A stretch of 64,000 nt of DNA from Alisma plantago-aquatica (GCA_963693085.1 OY856409.1:518034303-518098302); one strand, 5' to 3'. Counted from the stretch's first letter, positions 31,813-44,766 are shown. Made by a program: numbers and translations. The notes: a model not told the origin generated them from the sequence alone.

Positions 31813-34800
31813 ATGGATAGATCATGGATGTCCATTCGCAATCGCTGCACCCCAGAGTTTATTTCTGGTCTTGACTAGTTCATTAGATTTTCCGAGGAAC
31901 ATAGGAAACAACCTGGAGATAGGTTCTACTGTCCATGTAGACATTGCGGTAACAACTTGAAAGTCAACACTGGTGACGAAATCAAAACTCATGTCATGTG
32001 CAATGGGATTATACAAGGCTATACATAATGGCACTGGCATGGAGAGATTTCAAACCCGAAACCAGTGGATGTCGATAGCAGTGCTTGTGTGGAAGAAGAA
32101 ATTGCCTACGATGACGTAGATGTGAATGAACCAGTTCCAGTAGACATCGTTGATGCGATGCTGGATAGTTGTGGGGTAGAGCACACTGATCCACCTCCCA
32201 TTTTTAGAAACATTGTGCATGATGCTGAGATGCCGTTATACACAGGTTGTACTAAGTTTACGAAGCTTAACGCTGTGTTGAGATTGTATAAGTTGAAAGC
32301 TAACAATAGATGGAGCGACAAAAGCTTCACGTCATTGCTGTCTTTGTTGAAAGAAATGCTTCCTGAAGGAAACGAGCTGCCAATCTCAACATACCAGGTA
32401 AAGAAATTGTTGTGCCCAATGGGAATGGATGCCAAGAAGATACATGCATGCCCTAATGATTGTGTAGTATTTCAAAAGGACTATGCGGATTTGAAAGATT
32501 GTCCAAAATGTGGTGCATCACGGTATAAATTGACGACTTCGGGGGAGTCCAAAACTGGTTCTCCTGCCAAGGTGATGTGATATCTACCTATAATATCATG
32601 GTTTCAACGCTTGTTTGCCAATCCGATAGATGCGAAGAATTTGAGGTGGCATGCAGATGTTAAGAAAAATAATGATGGGATCCTACGACATGCGTCTGAT
32701 TCCCCACAGTGGAAGAAGATTGATGTATTGTACCCTGAATTTGGTGAAGAAGTCAGGAATCTAAGACTTGGGATTTGTACAGACGGGATGAATCCATACA
32801 GGACATTGAGCAGCCAACATAGCACTTGGCCAATCATGCTTGTTATATACAATCTTCCTCCCTGGCTGTGTATGAAAAATAAGTACGTAATGCTGTCGTT
32901 GTTGATATCGGGCCCTAAACAACCTGGAAATGACATCGATGTTTATCTTGAACCTTTGATTGATGACTTAAAGAAACTCTGGGGTGAAGGTGTGATGACC
33001 TATGATGCTTCACGAAGAGAGACATTTCGTTTGCATGCTATGTTGTTTTGCACTATTAATGACTTTCCAGTATATGGGAATTTGTCTGGATATAGTGTCA
33101 AAGGAGCTAAAGCGTGTCCTATATGTGAAGAGAACACTGATTCAACAAGACTAAAACATGGCGGTAAGAATGTATATCTCGGTCATCGAAGGTTTCTTCC
33201 AAAATTTCATTCGTATCGTAGGAAGCGCAAAGCATTCAATGGATTGAATGAGGAATGCAGTGCACCTAAACCTATACCAGGGGAGGTTGTTTATGAAAGA
33301 ATAAAAGACTTTGTCAATGAATTTGGTAAGAGATCACAATGTACTACACAGAGTGACAATTCTTCATTCAAGAAGAAGTCAATATTTTGGGATCTTCCTT
33401 ATTGGAGTTCTTTGACAGTCAGACATTGTATCGATGTAATGCACGTTGAGAAAAATATCTGTGATAGCATCATTGGTACTCTGTTAAATATACCAGGTAA
33501 GACTAAAGATGGGATAAAATCCAGACTGGACCTACGTGAAATGGGAATAAGGTCAGAATTAATAGAATTACGTGAAATGGGTAATAAAAGAACATACTTA
33601 CCTCCCACTTGTTACACGTTGTCTAGAAAAGAGAAGAAAACTTTTTGTGAATGCTTGGTAAATGTTAAGGTGCCACATGGTTACTCATCCAACATCCGTA
33701 GATTGGTATCAATGAAAGATCTGAAGTTGATAGGTCTTAAATCTCATGATTGTCACACTCTAATGCAACAAATATTGCCCGTGGCAATTCGATCTATATT
33801 GCCGAAGCATGTAAGGTTTGCAATCACCAGACTTTGTTTCTTTTTCAACAGTCTCTACAGCAAAGTTATTGGCCCTGAGACTCTCGATAATTTGCAAAGA
33901 GAAGTGGTTGTTACCCTATGTTAGCTTGAGATGTATTTCCCTCCTTCGTTCTTTGATATCATGGTACATCTTGTTGTCCACTTGACTAGGGAAGTGAAAA
34001 TCTTGGGACTGGTTTTCTTGCATTGGATGTATCCCTTTGAACGATACATGAGCATTTTTAAAGGTGATGTTCGAAACCGTTATCAGCCTGAAGGGAGTAT
34101 TATTGAAGGTTATGTGGCGAGAGAGGTTATGGATTTCTGCAATGACTTTCTCAGTGGTAATGACACTCCTGATAATGACAAGAATATTGACGAGCAATTT
34201 GGCAAAGGAATTTTAGGATCACGTGTGAAAGTAATCAGCCGTGAGCAGTTGGAACAAGGTCATTTGTATATTTTACACAACATGGACGAAGTGAACGTTT
34301 ATATCGAGGAACATACCAATTTCATCAAAAGACAATATCCTCGAGCCAATACAATATGGCTTTCTAGAGAGCATAACAAGACTTTTATTAAGTGGTTTGA
34401 AGATAAAGTCTTACATCAACTATCTCAAACACCAGATGATATTACTGAAACTATCAAATGCCTCGCCTTTAAACCAAAGTTGACTGTTATGTCTTATGAA
34501 GGGTATGACATTAATGGATTCACATATTACACAAAGCGCCAAGATGATAAGAGTGTCGCCCAAAATAGTGGGGTCACCCTTCAAGCATCGACTATGTTTT
34601 TTGCAAGTGCAAAGGATAAGAGTCCACGTGAAGCTAAAATGTCATATTACGGTGTCATTGAAGAGATATGGGAATTTGACTACATAGATTTCAGAATTCC
34701 GATCTTCAAATGTAATTGGGTTGATAACACCAAAGGAGTTATAGTGGATGAATTGGGTTTCACTTTAGTGAACTTTGAAAATATTGGCGAGAAGGCTGAA

Positions 34801-35061
34801 CCATTCATATTGGCATCACAGGCGAAACAAGTATTTTATATCGATGATCCTGCAAATGATAAATGGTCGGTTGTTCTTTATGGTAAAAGACAGTTCATTG
34901 AAGATCCTATAGATGAAGAAGAGTACTATGATAAATATGATGACTCCAGTCCATTCTCAGTTGGGTTGCCAACTCCAAAAAATATTGAAGCTAATGATGA
35001 CTTATATGTGCGCGGAGATCACAATGAAGGATTGTTAATTGATAAAAGATCACAATTTTAG
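31813..35061 (+). pseudogene. CACTA TNPD-type transposase, four in-frame stops
   Basis: One reading frame of 1083 codons runs from ATG 31813 to TAG 35059-35061 with no frameshift. It is interrupted by TAG at codon 22 (31876), TAA at codon 72 (32026), TGA at codon 256 (32578) and TAG at codon 704 (33922). Domains in order are a transposase-associated region (about 1-85, MDRSWM start, CPCRHC cysteines, WHWHGE end), the Transposase_21 core (about 125-470, with LGICTDGMNPY and DVMHVEKNICDSIIG carrying likely catalytic acids), a DUF4218-type region (about 650-790, FPPSFFDIMVHL, PFERYM) and a DUF4216-type region (about 930-1030). This is the catalytic protein of CACTA elements, which cuts and joins the transposon ends in the nucleus. 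The stops make this copy non-functional. Three of them fit C-to-T changes from CAG, CAA or CGA. Confidence 0.9.
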
Positions 35062-35460
35062 AGGCATGCATGTTTATATTTTTTTATTGAAGCTAAATGT
35101 TTACTTTTTTAATATCAATATCATTTTCTGATTTGATGTTTCATTATCTTCTAGTTAATACAAATGCTAAACATTGTGGGAGGGTGCTAAAGAACTATAG
35201 GACCAATCTCACCCGAGATTACATACGCGATGCTGAGAATAGGTTCTTGATTGATTCCAATTCTAGACATTGATCAGTATTTCACTAACTCTACACTAAT
35301 AATTTTTGTTTGTATTCTCTTTGAAAAATAAATATAGGAAGAAGGCTATGCAGGACGGCCATGACATAGCTATGCAGGATATGCAGGAAGAAGCCCCAAT
35401 GAAGAGAAGCAGGATACAGATACAATACATAAAGTGCAGCACACACAAGTGCTTCAGATT

Positions 35461-35863
35461 CATATAAAAACATGACAGACTAACACATATATTGTGCATA
35501 ACAACAGAAGCGCCAAATTTACATACAACACTAGCTTAGTACATATATAGTGGGACTAAGGTGACGATACCACCTGCTAAAACAGGTTACCGACTACATG
35601 TTACGACTGGGAGGTCGTGATTCAGCAACCATATGCATTAGCAGGAGGAGAAACATATGGTGATATGTTTGTCCTCCTGCTAATGCATACGGTTGCTGAA
35701 TCATGACCTCCCAGTCATAACATGTAGTTGTCGGTAACCTGTTTTACCAGGTGGGATCGTCACCTTATAAGTCCCACTATATATGTACTAAGCTAGTGTT
35801 GTATGTAAATTCGACATTGCTGTTGTTATGTACTATATATGTGTTAGTCTGTCATGTTGTATG
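35461..35863. repeat. 403-bp near-perfect foldback with 4-base loop
   Basis: Arms 35461-35658 and 35663-35863 are inverted copies around a GGTG loop (AAACATAT-GGTG-ATATGTTT at the centre). I see only scattered substitutions and a few small gaps along almost 200 bases. It lies 400 bases after the transposase stop. The transcript of either strand would fold into a long hairpin. No open frame of note. Confidence 0.9.
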
Positions 35864-36510
35864 GACATCGATTGTATTGCTCAGGTATTATATAGTATCA
35901 TTAGATAATATGAAATATATCAATCTTATTTATATCTCATTAATTATATATATACATCATTCTCTTTACAGGTGTTTAAAGATGACCCCACTGCAAGAAC
36001 GGACTTACCAGATGTACATGCTCCCTATACGACGGGAGAATTAAATGAAGTAAGAGAAGAATGGGCAATAGCCATACAAATAGTTGGGGCTTTAAAATAA
36101 AATTGGGATCCTGATAGCGAATAATGACTAAACAATGATATTTTGTAAATGAATTTCTGAATTATAATATATGTGTGAATGTTTCTACATGTCTGGATGT
36201 TTCTACATGTGTCTGAGTGAAAATGAATGAAAGTGTTGGTTGCTATATGAATGTTTCTACATGTGTGAATGTGAATAAATGGAACTACAGATTGCTAGCT
36301 ACATGAATGTTTCTAAATGTGTGAAAATAAAATGGAACTGCAGGTTGCATTGCTAAATGCATGTGTGAATATTTTTGTTGTTAATTTTGCAGGTTTGTGG
36401 CCTGTTGTCGGCTGATATCAATGGATGTCGTAAAACCTGCAGTTCATAACTGAACTGAACATGTTTCTCATCCTACGAGCAGCCACAGCAGATCTGCAGA
36501 CTGACAGAAA
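35864..36510 (+). other. CACTA 3' region, non-coding
   Basis: AT-rich sequence with three diverged direct repeats around GAATGTTTCTACATGTGTGAATG (about 36176-36310). A short open stretch near 35970-36060 (GTGTTTAAAGATGACCCC onward) might be a last exon but has no recognisable domain. Confidence 0.4.
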
Positions 36511-36514
36511 AAAA

Positions 36515-37062
36515 AAACAATAGGCGTCAGTTATTTGTATAAAACCGACGCCAAATAGTTACAGTGTCGGTTTTTAATAGAAATTGATGTCTATTTCCTT
36601 AACACCACGGCCGTGGTAGCGGACCAGACACCATGACCGTGCTGGCCAGCACGGCCGTGGCAGCGGACCAGACACCACGGCTGTGCTGTCCAGCACGGCC
36701 GTGTTGGGAGCTATATGGCGTCGGTTATTAGCTAATAACCGACGTCTATAGTGCCCAAGTTGGTGCCCTCCTGTGGCGCGAAGATATATGTCGTCGGTTA
36801 TTTGTAAAAAACTGACACTGATAGTGCCCAAGATGGCACCCTTTCTGTGGCGCAAAGGGTTTGGGCGTCAATTTCTTATCTAATAACCGACGCCTATAGT
36901 GCCATGATGGCGCGTTTTTGGTGGCGCGTGAAGAGTTTGGGCGTCGGTTTTGGAACTGACGCCTAATGGGTGAGCTTTTAGAGTCACCCACATAGGTGTC
37001 TCTTAGAAACCGACACTAAAGGCTTTAAATAACCGACACTAAAGGTAGGTTCTGTAGTAGTG
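36515..37062 (+). repeat. 3' subterminal and terminal repeats of the CACTA element
   Basis: At least six inverted pairs of GTCGGTT/AACCGAC-type motifs (near 36520, 36562, 36717, 36790, 36865, 36940) plus two closing AACCGACACTAAAGG copies lead to TTCTGTAGTAGTG at the end. A block of CACGGCCGTG-type palindromes sits at 36602-36705 between the first two groups. Confidence 0.88.
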
Positions 37063-37065
37063 ATC

Positions 37066-37949
37066 TACATAAAGGGTGCTAAAAAGAAGTTGAAGTATTT
37101 TCATTCCTTGGGGTTTATAAGAAATCTTTTTTCTCTAAATCTGCTATTTTAAGGGGCATGATAACTAGGCTTTTGATTTCCCCTTTTCAATATGTGAATC
37201 CTATCTTTCATTACCTATAAGGAGAGATAGAAGAAAAGGTTGTGCAATTATCATGTTGCCAACAAAAATGCTACTGTTTCCCCACTAGCTCTAGGAGTGT
37301 GACCTGGAGTTCCCCTAATCCACCTAGACAATATAAAGAGATAGACACATTCATGACTACATTGGTGGAACATCAACAATATATTCTTCCATTAATATTC
37401 TTGTGATAACCATCATTGGATATACTCATGACATAGGTGTATCACACATCATTTCCTTTCCTATATATTGTTATCAATGAGATGTTCTTGTGGGATTGTG
37501 GATATTAATTTTTTGTTGCTACCATTGTGCCTATCGCCTCTAAAAATCCCTAAAGTGTTTGAAATCCACACAATAATATATCAAGATGATTGCCAATGTG
37601 ATCAAAGTTTTTTATATCATTTGTGTCATTAGATTTGGTGTGAATGATAAAATTCACATGCATCTTGTGTTTGATTCCGTGCATATTACATGTAAATTTT
37701 TGATATAACGGATGGGGTCGACTATGAAAAAATGTGATTTTTTTCTGGTTCACAGAAGTGAAATTCCATAGACCTTTTTTGGGAAGATGCCCTTAAGACC
37801 CCACGATGGACAACATCCCTTCGACTCTTGCCCACTGATCGGGCAATGAGATCCTTACGTAAGGGATCTTCCCCTGGGTATACATCCTAGTCTACTTAGA
37901 TGTTAGAGATTTATCCATGGGGATTGTCTTACATGGAAAAAGATTCAAT

Positions 37950-37983
<34 letters not shown>

Positions 37984-38449
37984 GCTACAATATATCTATA
38001 AATAATACACATTTCCATCAAAACATGTTTTATTTAGTGGATATGTGCATGGTTATGGCCGAAGACCCATTGTGTGTGCATGATGTAGATGTGAATGTAG
38101 GCTTTTTAGTTGACAAGTATTCATCTTGTAGATTGAGGCTCATATTCTATTCCATATATAATGGTTTCTATATTTCTTACTCCCCTTGAATGTAGCTCGA
38201 GGTTTCTACGAATCATGTAACTATTATATAGGAATATAATAAGTTTTGAAGGACTTGGTGTGATGAGTCAACCATGAATATCTAAGGAGCGTCCATGGAC
38301 CCATTTGGTGTGATGAAACAAATATGTAGCTTCACAAGTTGATGATGCATATGATGCAATGGACCTTAGGTGGATAGTAATCCTTTATGGATCCAAAGGA
38401 TTACGTTAATATGGACATAATTAATGTTATATGTTTTTGGATTGTGATT
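37066..38449. other. Unassigned AT-rich sequence, one (TA)n microsatellite
   Basis: No gene recognised. A (TA)n run occupies about 37952-37982. The left part continues the sequence interrupted by the CACTA element. Confidence 0.45.
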
Positions 38450-41400
38450 GTGACATAGTGTAATGTACTCACATTTAGGTAATCATTGCCTTTTACCCCT
38501 TTTATTTAAATCTTTTAATTTTAACTCCTTCTATTAGATTTGAGTGCTCTAGGATAATATAACTTTCAAATATAAGCGTTTTAGCCAATAACACAATTAT
38601 TTAAAGGCCTTTATATAGAAAATAAGAGAAATGCACTAGTTTTGGGGTAGTTTTGCACAATTATCAAATTAAGGCATTTCAGTTTAAAATTATCCTTCTA
38701 GATTTTTCATGTGGGTAGATTTGGTTAAGATAGAGACAAACACAAATTTGGTTAATAAGTTATGAAGGAATGTATTAGTATGAAGAAAATATACTTCTCC
38801 ATAAAAGGTGTCTTTCACGTATTAAAGTTTTCCAAAAGACAAATTTGACTCCAAAATTGTATTCTTTGGGCCCTTATTACCTTAAATGTTTTCCTAATTG
38901 AATTCAAATAAGGACTCATTTTTCAATTTCTTTTCTTTTCCTTTTAAATTGTATGAGTGAATAACTTCCAAAAAACTGAAATTTGGTAACTAAGGTCCAT
39001 GATTTGTCATCTACCTCGAGCCAATTTGGGAAACCATGCCTATGTGTGTGCCTTTGAAAAATGATGATTTCTGTCACAATACTTAATCTCTTCATGAAAT
39101 TTTTCCTCCTACAGATTCCTCATTCATAGCTGCATCCAACAATTCCTTATTCGATTATTTATGTAGAGAATTTGAGAAATGCCCAATCTTGGGGTCCAAG
39201 CAAATCCAAGCCACGGGTGTCTATGCCCTAACTTTGAAACCTATAAATAGGTTAGGGCCTCACTGGTTTATGTACTATTCATAACAACCACCATCTAGTG
39301 GCAATTTCATGTGGTGCCATTGTTACATCACTGTCATTCAAATTTTTTGAGTTGAGCTTGCGACCCATCTCCATGACATATTGCTTCACCATGGCACATT
39401 TGGTCTTCAGGTAAGAAACCTCGATCCCTATCCTTCATCCTCAACTAGTCAATTTCTCGAATCATCGAAGGATGAGAGATTCCCCAAGTTGTTGATTTGA
39501 TGCACATAGCCATGGCATGCGTGCAGGGAAGGAGACAACTCCCCTTTGGCTTTCCTATTTTCCCCTTACCACATTTCTTTTTATTTATTTCTCACCAAGA
39601 GTATAACTATATTTTTTTTCATTTGACTTGAGAGATTTGCAAGCACTAAGTTGGCGGTGGACCCTGGTATTTGGTCACCGCAATTGGTCCAAGTCAGCTG
39701 ACTCAACCCACTTAGATCCTTAACCATTGATGTGGAATTATTCAAATTTCTGATTGGTTATAATTTTAAAAATTCAATACTTTTATCAGATTCTCCAAAA
39801 TTAAAAAATATATGTTTTTGAATCGTGAGAATTTTCCCTACCTTTTGGTAAGTTTGCATCATTTAATTATAAAATTTTAAAGATTGAATTTTTAATTTTT
39901 TAAACATTCATAATACCATATTAATAATTAAAGCGAGGTTAAAAGGACAAAGTGGAGAACTGGGAGTGAAATACATGATCAGTAACCTTAGACCCTCTCT
40001 TGAAGATATAGTCATGTGTCAATCTAGGTTTTTGATGAAGATTTGGGGTTTTTAGGGTTTTTCTTTCACTTGTGATCTTAGTAGTAACTAAAGGTAACAT
40101 CATGATTAATAAAGTTGTGATTTTGAGTCAAGATATCATCAATAAACCTTGAGCATAAAGATGGGTCTATAACAAGGATCGAACTAAGGTTTTGCTGATG
40201 GATTTCGATTTCTAGGGTTTCACTTAAATATAATTTTATTAAACCTTGATTTATGGACCTACTATATGTAGGTTTAGTTGACTTTACACTTGGAGGGTTA
40301 GGACACGATCTATAATTTAATTATCAAGTCAAGGTATGTACATCTATTCTATTAAATCGAGCATAATATCATGACTAAATATGTTTTTCTCACACGAGGC
40401 ATTGACTGAATTGTGAACAATCCTATCACCCTGTAAAAGTGCTTTTTTTTTCTTAATTTGTAAATGTTGATAACACATTGATGGTCTTCTGACCTAATCT
40501 TACCAATGATTTGGGTCATTTGACCGCATTTGATGTAAACTTGATATTCTTATTGTTGCATGAAAATAACTGTACTACATTCTTGCTTGCCCTATTTGCA
40601 TGTGTGGATGAGTAGTCATAACTAAAAGTAGTGACACCATATAGGCACTGGGTTTTATTCCCCTACCTAGCACTGAGTTTTATTCCCATGCCACATATGA
40701 CATTAGGCATTAGGTTTTATTCCCCTTCCATGCACTAGGTTTTATGCCCATGCAAAATACTATATTTGTTTGGCATTGAGGTTTTTATTCCTCCTGGCCT
40801 TTGGTATGGAATACATATGGGTTTCTACCCTAGTTTTAGTATATATTAGTTAGTATTTATTGATCACCATACAATTATTTGTCTTTGTGATTATGTTGAT
40901 GTGTGTATGGAAAGAAACATTTTATAAATCGTATCCTTGTTAATAATTGCCTCATATTTTGGGCATGTTAAATATTTTTGGCAAGCTCTTCTCTTTTGGA
41001 TATATAATTATTGACATCTATTTATTTCAAATATTCTCACTATTAAATGCCCAATTATTTTACTCCATGCATGCATTCGTTGATGTACTTCCTTTGGTTT
41101 CCTTTTTCCTGGGTGTTGTTTTTCAACCCACCTAGAGCTAGCATAGCTTGAGGGTTGGGGAGGAGAAGACTTTTCTTAGGACCAAGTGAAAGTATTGATT
41201 ACAATATGGGATGGTGTCTCACCACAATATTATCCTAATAATTAGATTCTTAATTTAGAATTTTCCTATAAGGCTCAATGTTTAGTTGAAACAATAAAAT
41301 TATGTAATATTCTGATTTTTATTTCCACTATCACAATCTTTGTTTGTATACTTATCTATTTGAGAAAATATAATGCACCCATTTTATTTGGTCATATTTT

Positions 41401-41470
41401 TATTTATGGGGTTTTATGCAAATTATTTTCTTGAATTAAGTAAGGAGTGGTCCCCTATAGAGTCCCACTC
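38450..41470 (+). mobile_element. Ty3/gypsy-type long LTR, plus strand (ends approximate)
   Basis: The organisation resembles the other long LTRs here: a stretch rich in 'TTGCACAATTA...AAGG' near 38650, a TATAAATA box at 39242-39249, and downstream tandem copies of a GCACTGGGTTTTATTCCC motif (40645-40790). The last are comparable in place and style to the 36-bp array of the minus-strand LTR. No coding sequence. Both boundaries are uncertain. Confidence 0.4.
40645..40795. repeat. Short array of GCACTGGGTTTTATTCCC units
   Basis: Five degenerate copies of (G)GCA(C/T)T(G/A)GGTTTTATTCCC, spaced at about 25-45 bases, lie in the U5-like part of the LTR. Confidence 0.7.
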
Positions 41471-42000
41471 CTTAGACATAAGTACATAACTCATATATGA
41501 TGCATATTATAAGTATGTGATGTTGTATTTGTATATGTATATAAATAAAATCTATGAAATTAAATATCAAATCTTAGATTCTTACACACAAATAGAAACT
41601 TGGATTGACTAAGTGTGGGCATGTCAAAGTATGGTACACTGTCTATCTTATGGAAGTGTGAGAATAGATATGTAGGTCTATCAAAGTAGGATCATATTTT
41701 ATCATGTTGGCCTTTGGGTCAGACTTAACTAGGAGATCTTAATTTGATCAAGTAACTAGAGGCATATATATGGTTATGAAAAATGGTTGCACATCCATTT
41801 ACCAAGAGTTGTATTAGATGAAATAAAAAATGTTGCTTAATTAAATAGTTAAGTTGTAGGTGATCAGCCAAAGTTGACTCACGATGTACTAAAAATAGAT
41901 CTTGTCTCACTAGTAGAATTTGTAATACAATTTTATGAAGCAATAATGAGGGTTATTAAATTGAAATAAACTTTTGTGAGAAATATTTAATTGAAGATCA
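41471..42000. other. Unassigned sequence before the second Copia element
   Basis: AT-rich; no gene recognised, and no LTR matching 46202-47000 was found here. Confidence 0.35.
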
Positions 42001-42299
42001 AACTAAGATCAATAAGGCCCAGTTTGGCCACCGAAATTCTAAGTCCCAGTAGCCATTTTTAAGGTGGTGCAAGAGATTAGCTGGATGTAGCATATGGATT
42101 TCATGGTGAATTTGTGGATAAGATAGATGAAATAGCATAGGGGATCAGACTGGAGGCAGGCTTTATGAGTACCTAAGAATTTGGCATGCCTGGAGATGTC
42201 TACTGTCACTATTACACCACTTATGGAACAGTAGTTACAAATTTCACTTACAATGTGATCATCCGTTAATTACTGTGCAAAGTACCAGGATTCTCGAAA

Positions 42300-43170
42300 G
42301 CAATGGTCAAACTTGGCCTAAGACTTTTCAAATAAAATATTAACTCCAACAAATACTTCTTGTAGATAAAATGGCAACCAACAACAATGACTTTTCATAG
42401 ATCCTTCCTTGATAAGGAAAAAAATTGAAACAACTTGAATCATAGGTTCATGACTTTGAGAATTGTTCTCATGCTCCAGCATAATCTCTATGTTCTAGAT
42501 ATATCAATACAAATGAAGCGGGTTTGCATGTGACTAGGGTGGAAATGTAGGCTTATTGTAAGTATTATGATGATGTCGTGTACATCAAGTTTATTATGAT
42601 ATGCTCCATATATTATTTGCTTCATCAGCAACATGAGAACATGGGAGTTGTTGAGATGATAACACATCTCAATATGGTGTACTAAGAACAAGTAGGGAAA
42701 AATAGGTTTGATATCTCCAAGGAATTATTTATGTGCGAATTGGTGGAAGGTGATCTAGTTGGACCCCATGTAATCAAGTTAATTGTGTATGTGAAATATC
42801 TAGAGAGATTGAGATTTCTTTTAGGCGAAGAGTTGGCCACTGATGTGATCCAACAACCATTTCTAGATCATACATACAATTTGTCGTGACCAAAAACATG
42901 ATTAATTTCGTTAGACCGCTGACAAAGCTACTTGAAATTTTAAGAATATATGAGGATAAAAGAAAGAAAAACCAAATTCTGCATCAAAGATCAATAAAAA
43001 AGGAAAAATCTACGAATGAAGGTAGAGACAATAAAGATTCTAAGGTTGACCAAAAGTCAAAGTCTTCTTTAATTAACAAAAAAGAATGAGTGAGTAGAGA
43101 AGGAAATTGTCACCATTGTTTCCAAGTTGGACACTTGAAGAGAAATCATTGTCTCTGTCTAGAGGAATTG
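42300..43170 (+). pseudogene. Second Copia element: gag remnant with intact zinc knuckle
   Basis: Frames with many stops across 42300-43080 retain Copia gag character. The stretch 42886-43089 is lysine-rich. At about 43105-43150 the zinc knuckle CHHCFQVGHLKRNHC keeps CX2CX4HX4C spacing. The knuckle frame is separated from the rest of gag by TGA at 43087-43089. No 5' LTR was found. Confidence 0.65.
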
Positions 43171-43589
43171 AAGAACAAGAAGGGGATAAAGATCTCCATT
43201 TCATTATATATATTATTGAGACATACTTATCTACTTATTCAACATGGGTATTGGATACCAGATGTGATCTCACATAATTTCATATACACATGATCATAAA
43301 ATAAGTATATCCTTGAAGATAGGGGAGGTAAAACTATGTGTTGCAATTGGAACAAGCCATGTTTCCACTACTTTTGGAACCTACTATTTATCTATGCACA
43401 ACATTCTTGTAATAGATTTATAGAATTGCTATTATGTGTCTTCCATAAATAGGAACATCATGTCTACTTCATATTTGGACAAGAATGGGTTTAAATTTCA
43501 TATAAAAAATTATTAATTCTCTATTTCTAAATATGAGATCTTTGGTTGAAGTTTCCCTATGTCTTATGGTCTTCATTTATTAGATCTCA

Positions 43590-44335
43590 AGATAAATATC
43601 GATAAAATAAATACTAAGAAGATTAAAAGTAATGTCTCAAACAAAGACTTATTAGTGGCATTGTCAGCTAGGCCACATAAAAAAGAACCATGTTTCTAGA
43701 CTATCTAAAGATGAATATCTAGACTCATTTGATTTTGAATCAATAGAAACATGCAAATCTTTTTATTAGGTAAAATGACAAAAGCACGCTTTACTAGAAA
43801 TAATAAAATGTCAAGTGACTTATTAGGGCTCATATATATTGATGTAGGTGGACCTTTTCACACAAATACTAGAGGTGGGTATCAATATTTCATCACATTT
43901 ACCGATGACCTTAGTTGATATGGCTATGTCTCTCTAATGAAAAACAAGTCAAAATCCACTAAAAATTTCAAGGAATTCGTGAACAAAGTAAAATATAAAA
44001 TTGGTAAGAGTATGAAAATACTTTGTTAAGGTCAAGGTGGTGAATACTTAAGCCATGAGTTTTACACCCTTTTTAGGGATTGTGGTATTATATCACAATG
44101 GACATCACCTAGAATACACAACATAATGGTGTACCAAAAAGAAGGAGTGGCACCCTGTTGGACATGGTACGATCTATGATGAGTTTTGTTGTTCTTCTGA
44201 CTTTCTTCTGGGGATAATCTATAAAAACTATGTTATTTACACTCAACCACGTACCGTTTATATCGGTTCAAAATTCTCCATATGAGATGTGGACTGGAAA
44301 TGTCCCAATATGTTATTTATGAATATTGGGGGATG
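43590..44335 (+). pseudogene. Second Copia element: integrase remnant
   Basis: A stretch near 43810-43930 reads LLGLIYIDVGGPFHTNTRGGYQ... in pieces: the first catalytic aspartate (IDVGGP) is present, then FITFTDDLS and a stop. Near 44030 the second catalytic block reads GQGGEYLS, with D of DRGGEY replaced by Q and preceded by a stop. Later parts are too decayed for the third acid to be placed. Confidence 0.65.
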
Positions 44336-44766
44336 TGAAACTTATGTAAAGAAACAATTTTCTAAAAAGCTTGGACCCAAACGTGACAATTTTTTTGGAT
44401 ATTCTAAGAAAATCAAGAATATTATTTCTACATTCCATATGGAAACAAAGTGTTTATTTCTACAACTATTGTATTAATAAAAAAGGAATTTATTTCTAGA
44501 GGAACCAGTGGGAGGAAAAAGAACTTGAATCGAGTCCAACAAGACAACATTGAACCTATGGATGTTGATAAGGAACTAGAGGAATCACAAACTATTATGG
44601 AATCTAAAGTTCCTCCTGTACAATATGAACCTCAAATGTCTAGTAGTGCACATATTGATCCAAAGAGATTCAGATCTATCATGACTCAATAAGATGATGT
44701 ATTAGTCACTGGGGCTGATGAACCAACAACCAATGATGAGGCATTTAAAGGAGAAGATTGTAAGAT

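Larger units (their letters stand above)
28713..37062 (+). mobile_element. Full-length CACTA (En/Spm superfamily) DNA transposon
   Basis: The 8350-bp element has 13-bp perfect terminal inverted repeats CACTACTACAGAA (28713-28725 and, inverted, 37050-37062). A 3-bp target duplication ATC flanks it (28710-28712, 37063-37065), the hallmark of the superfamily. Both ends carry arrays of GTCGGTT/AACCGAC motifs in inverted pairs. In order it holds a GC-rich leader, a B3-like gene, a TNPD-type transposase frame, and two long foldbacks on either side of that frame. The transposase frame has four stop codons but no frameshift, so the copy is probably inactive while its ends look intact enough to be mobilised in trans. 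Confidence 0.95.
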
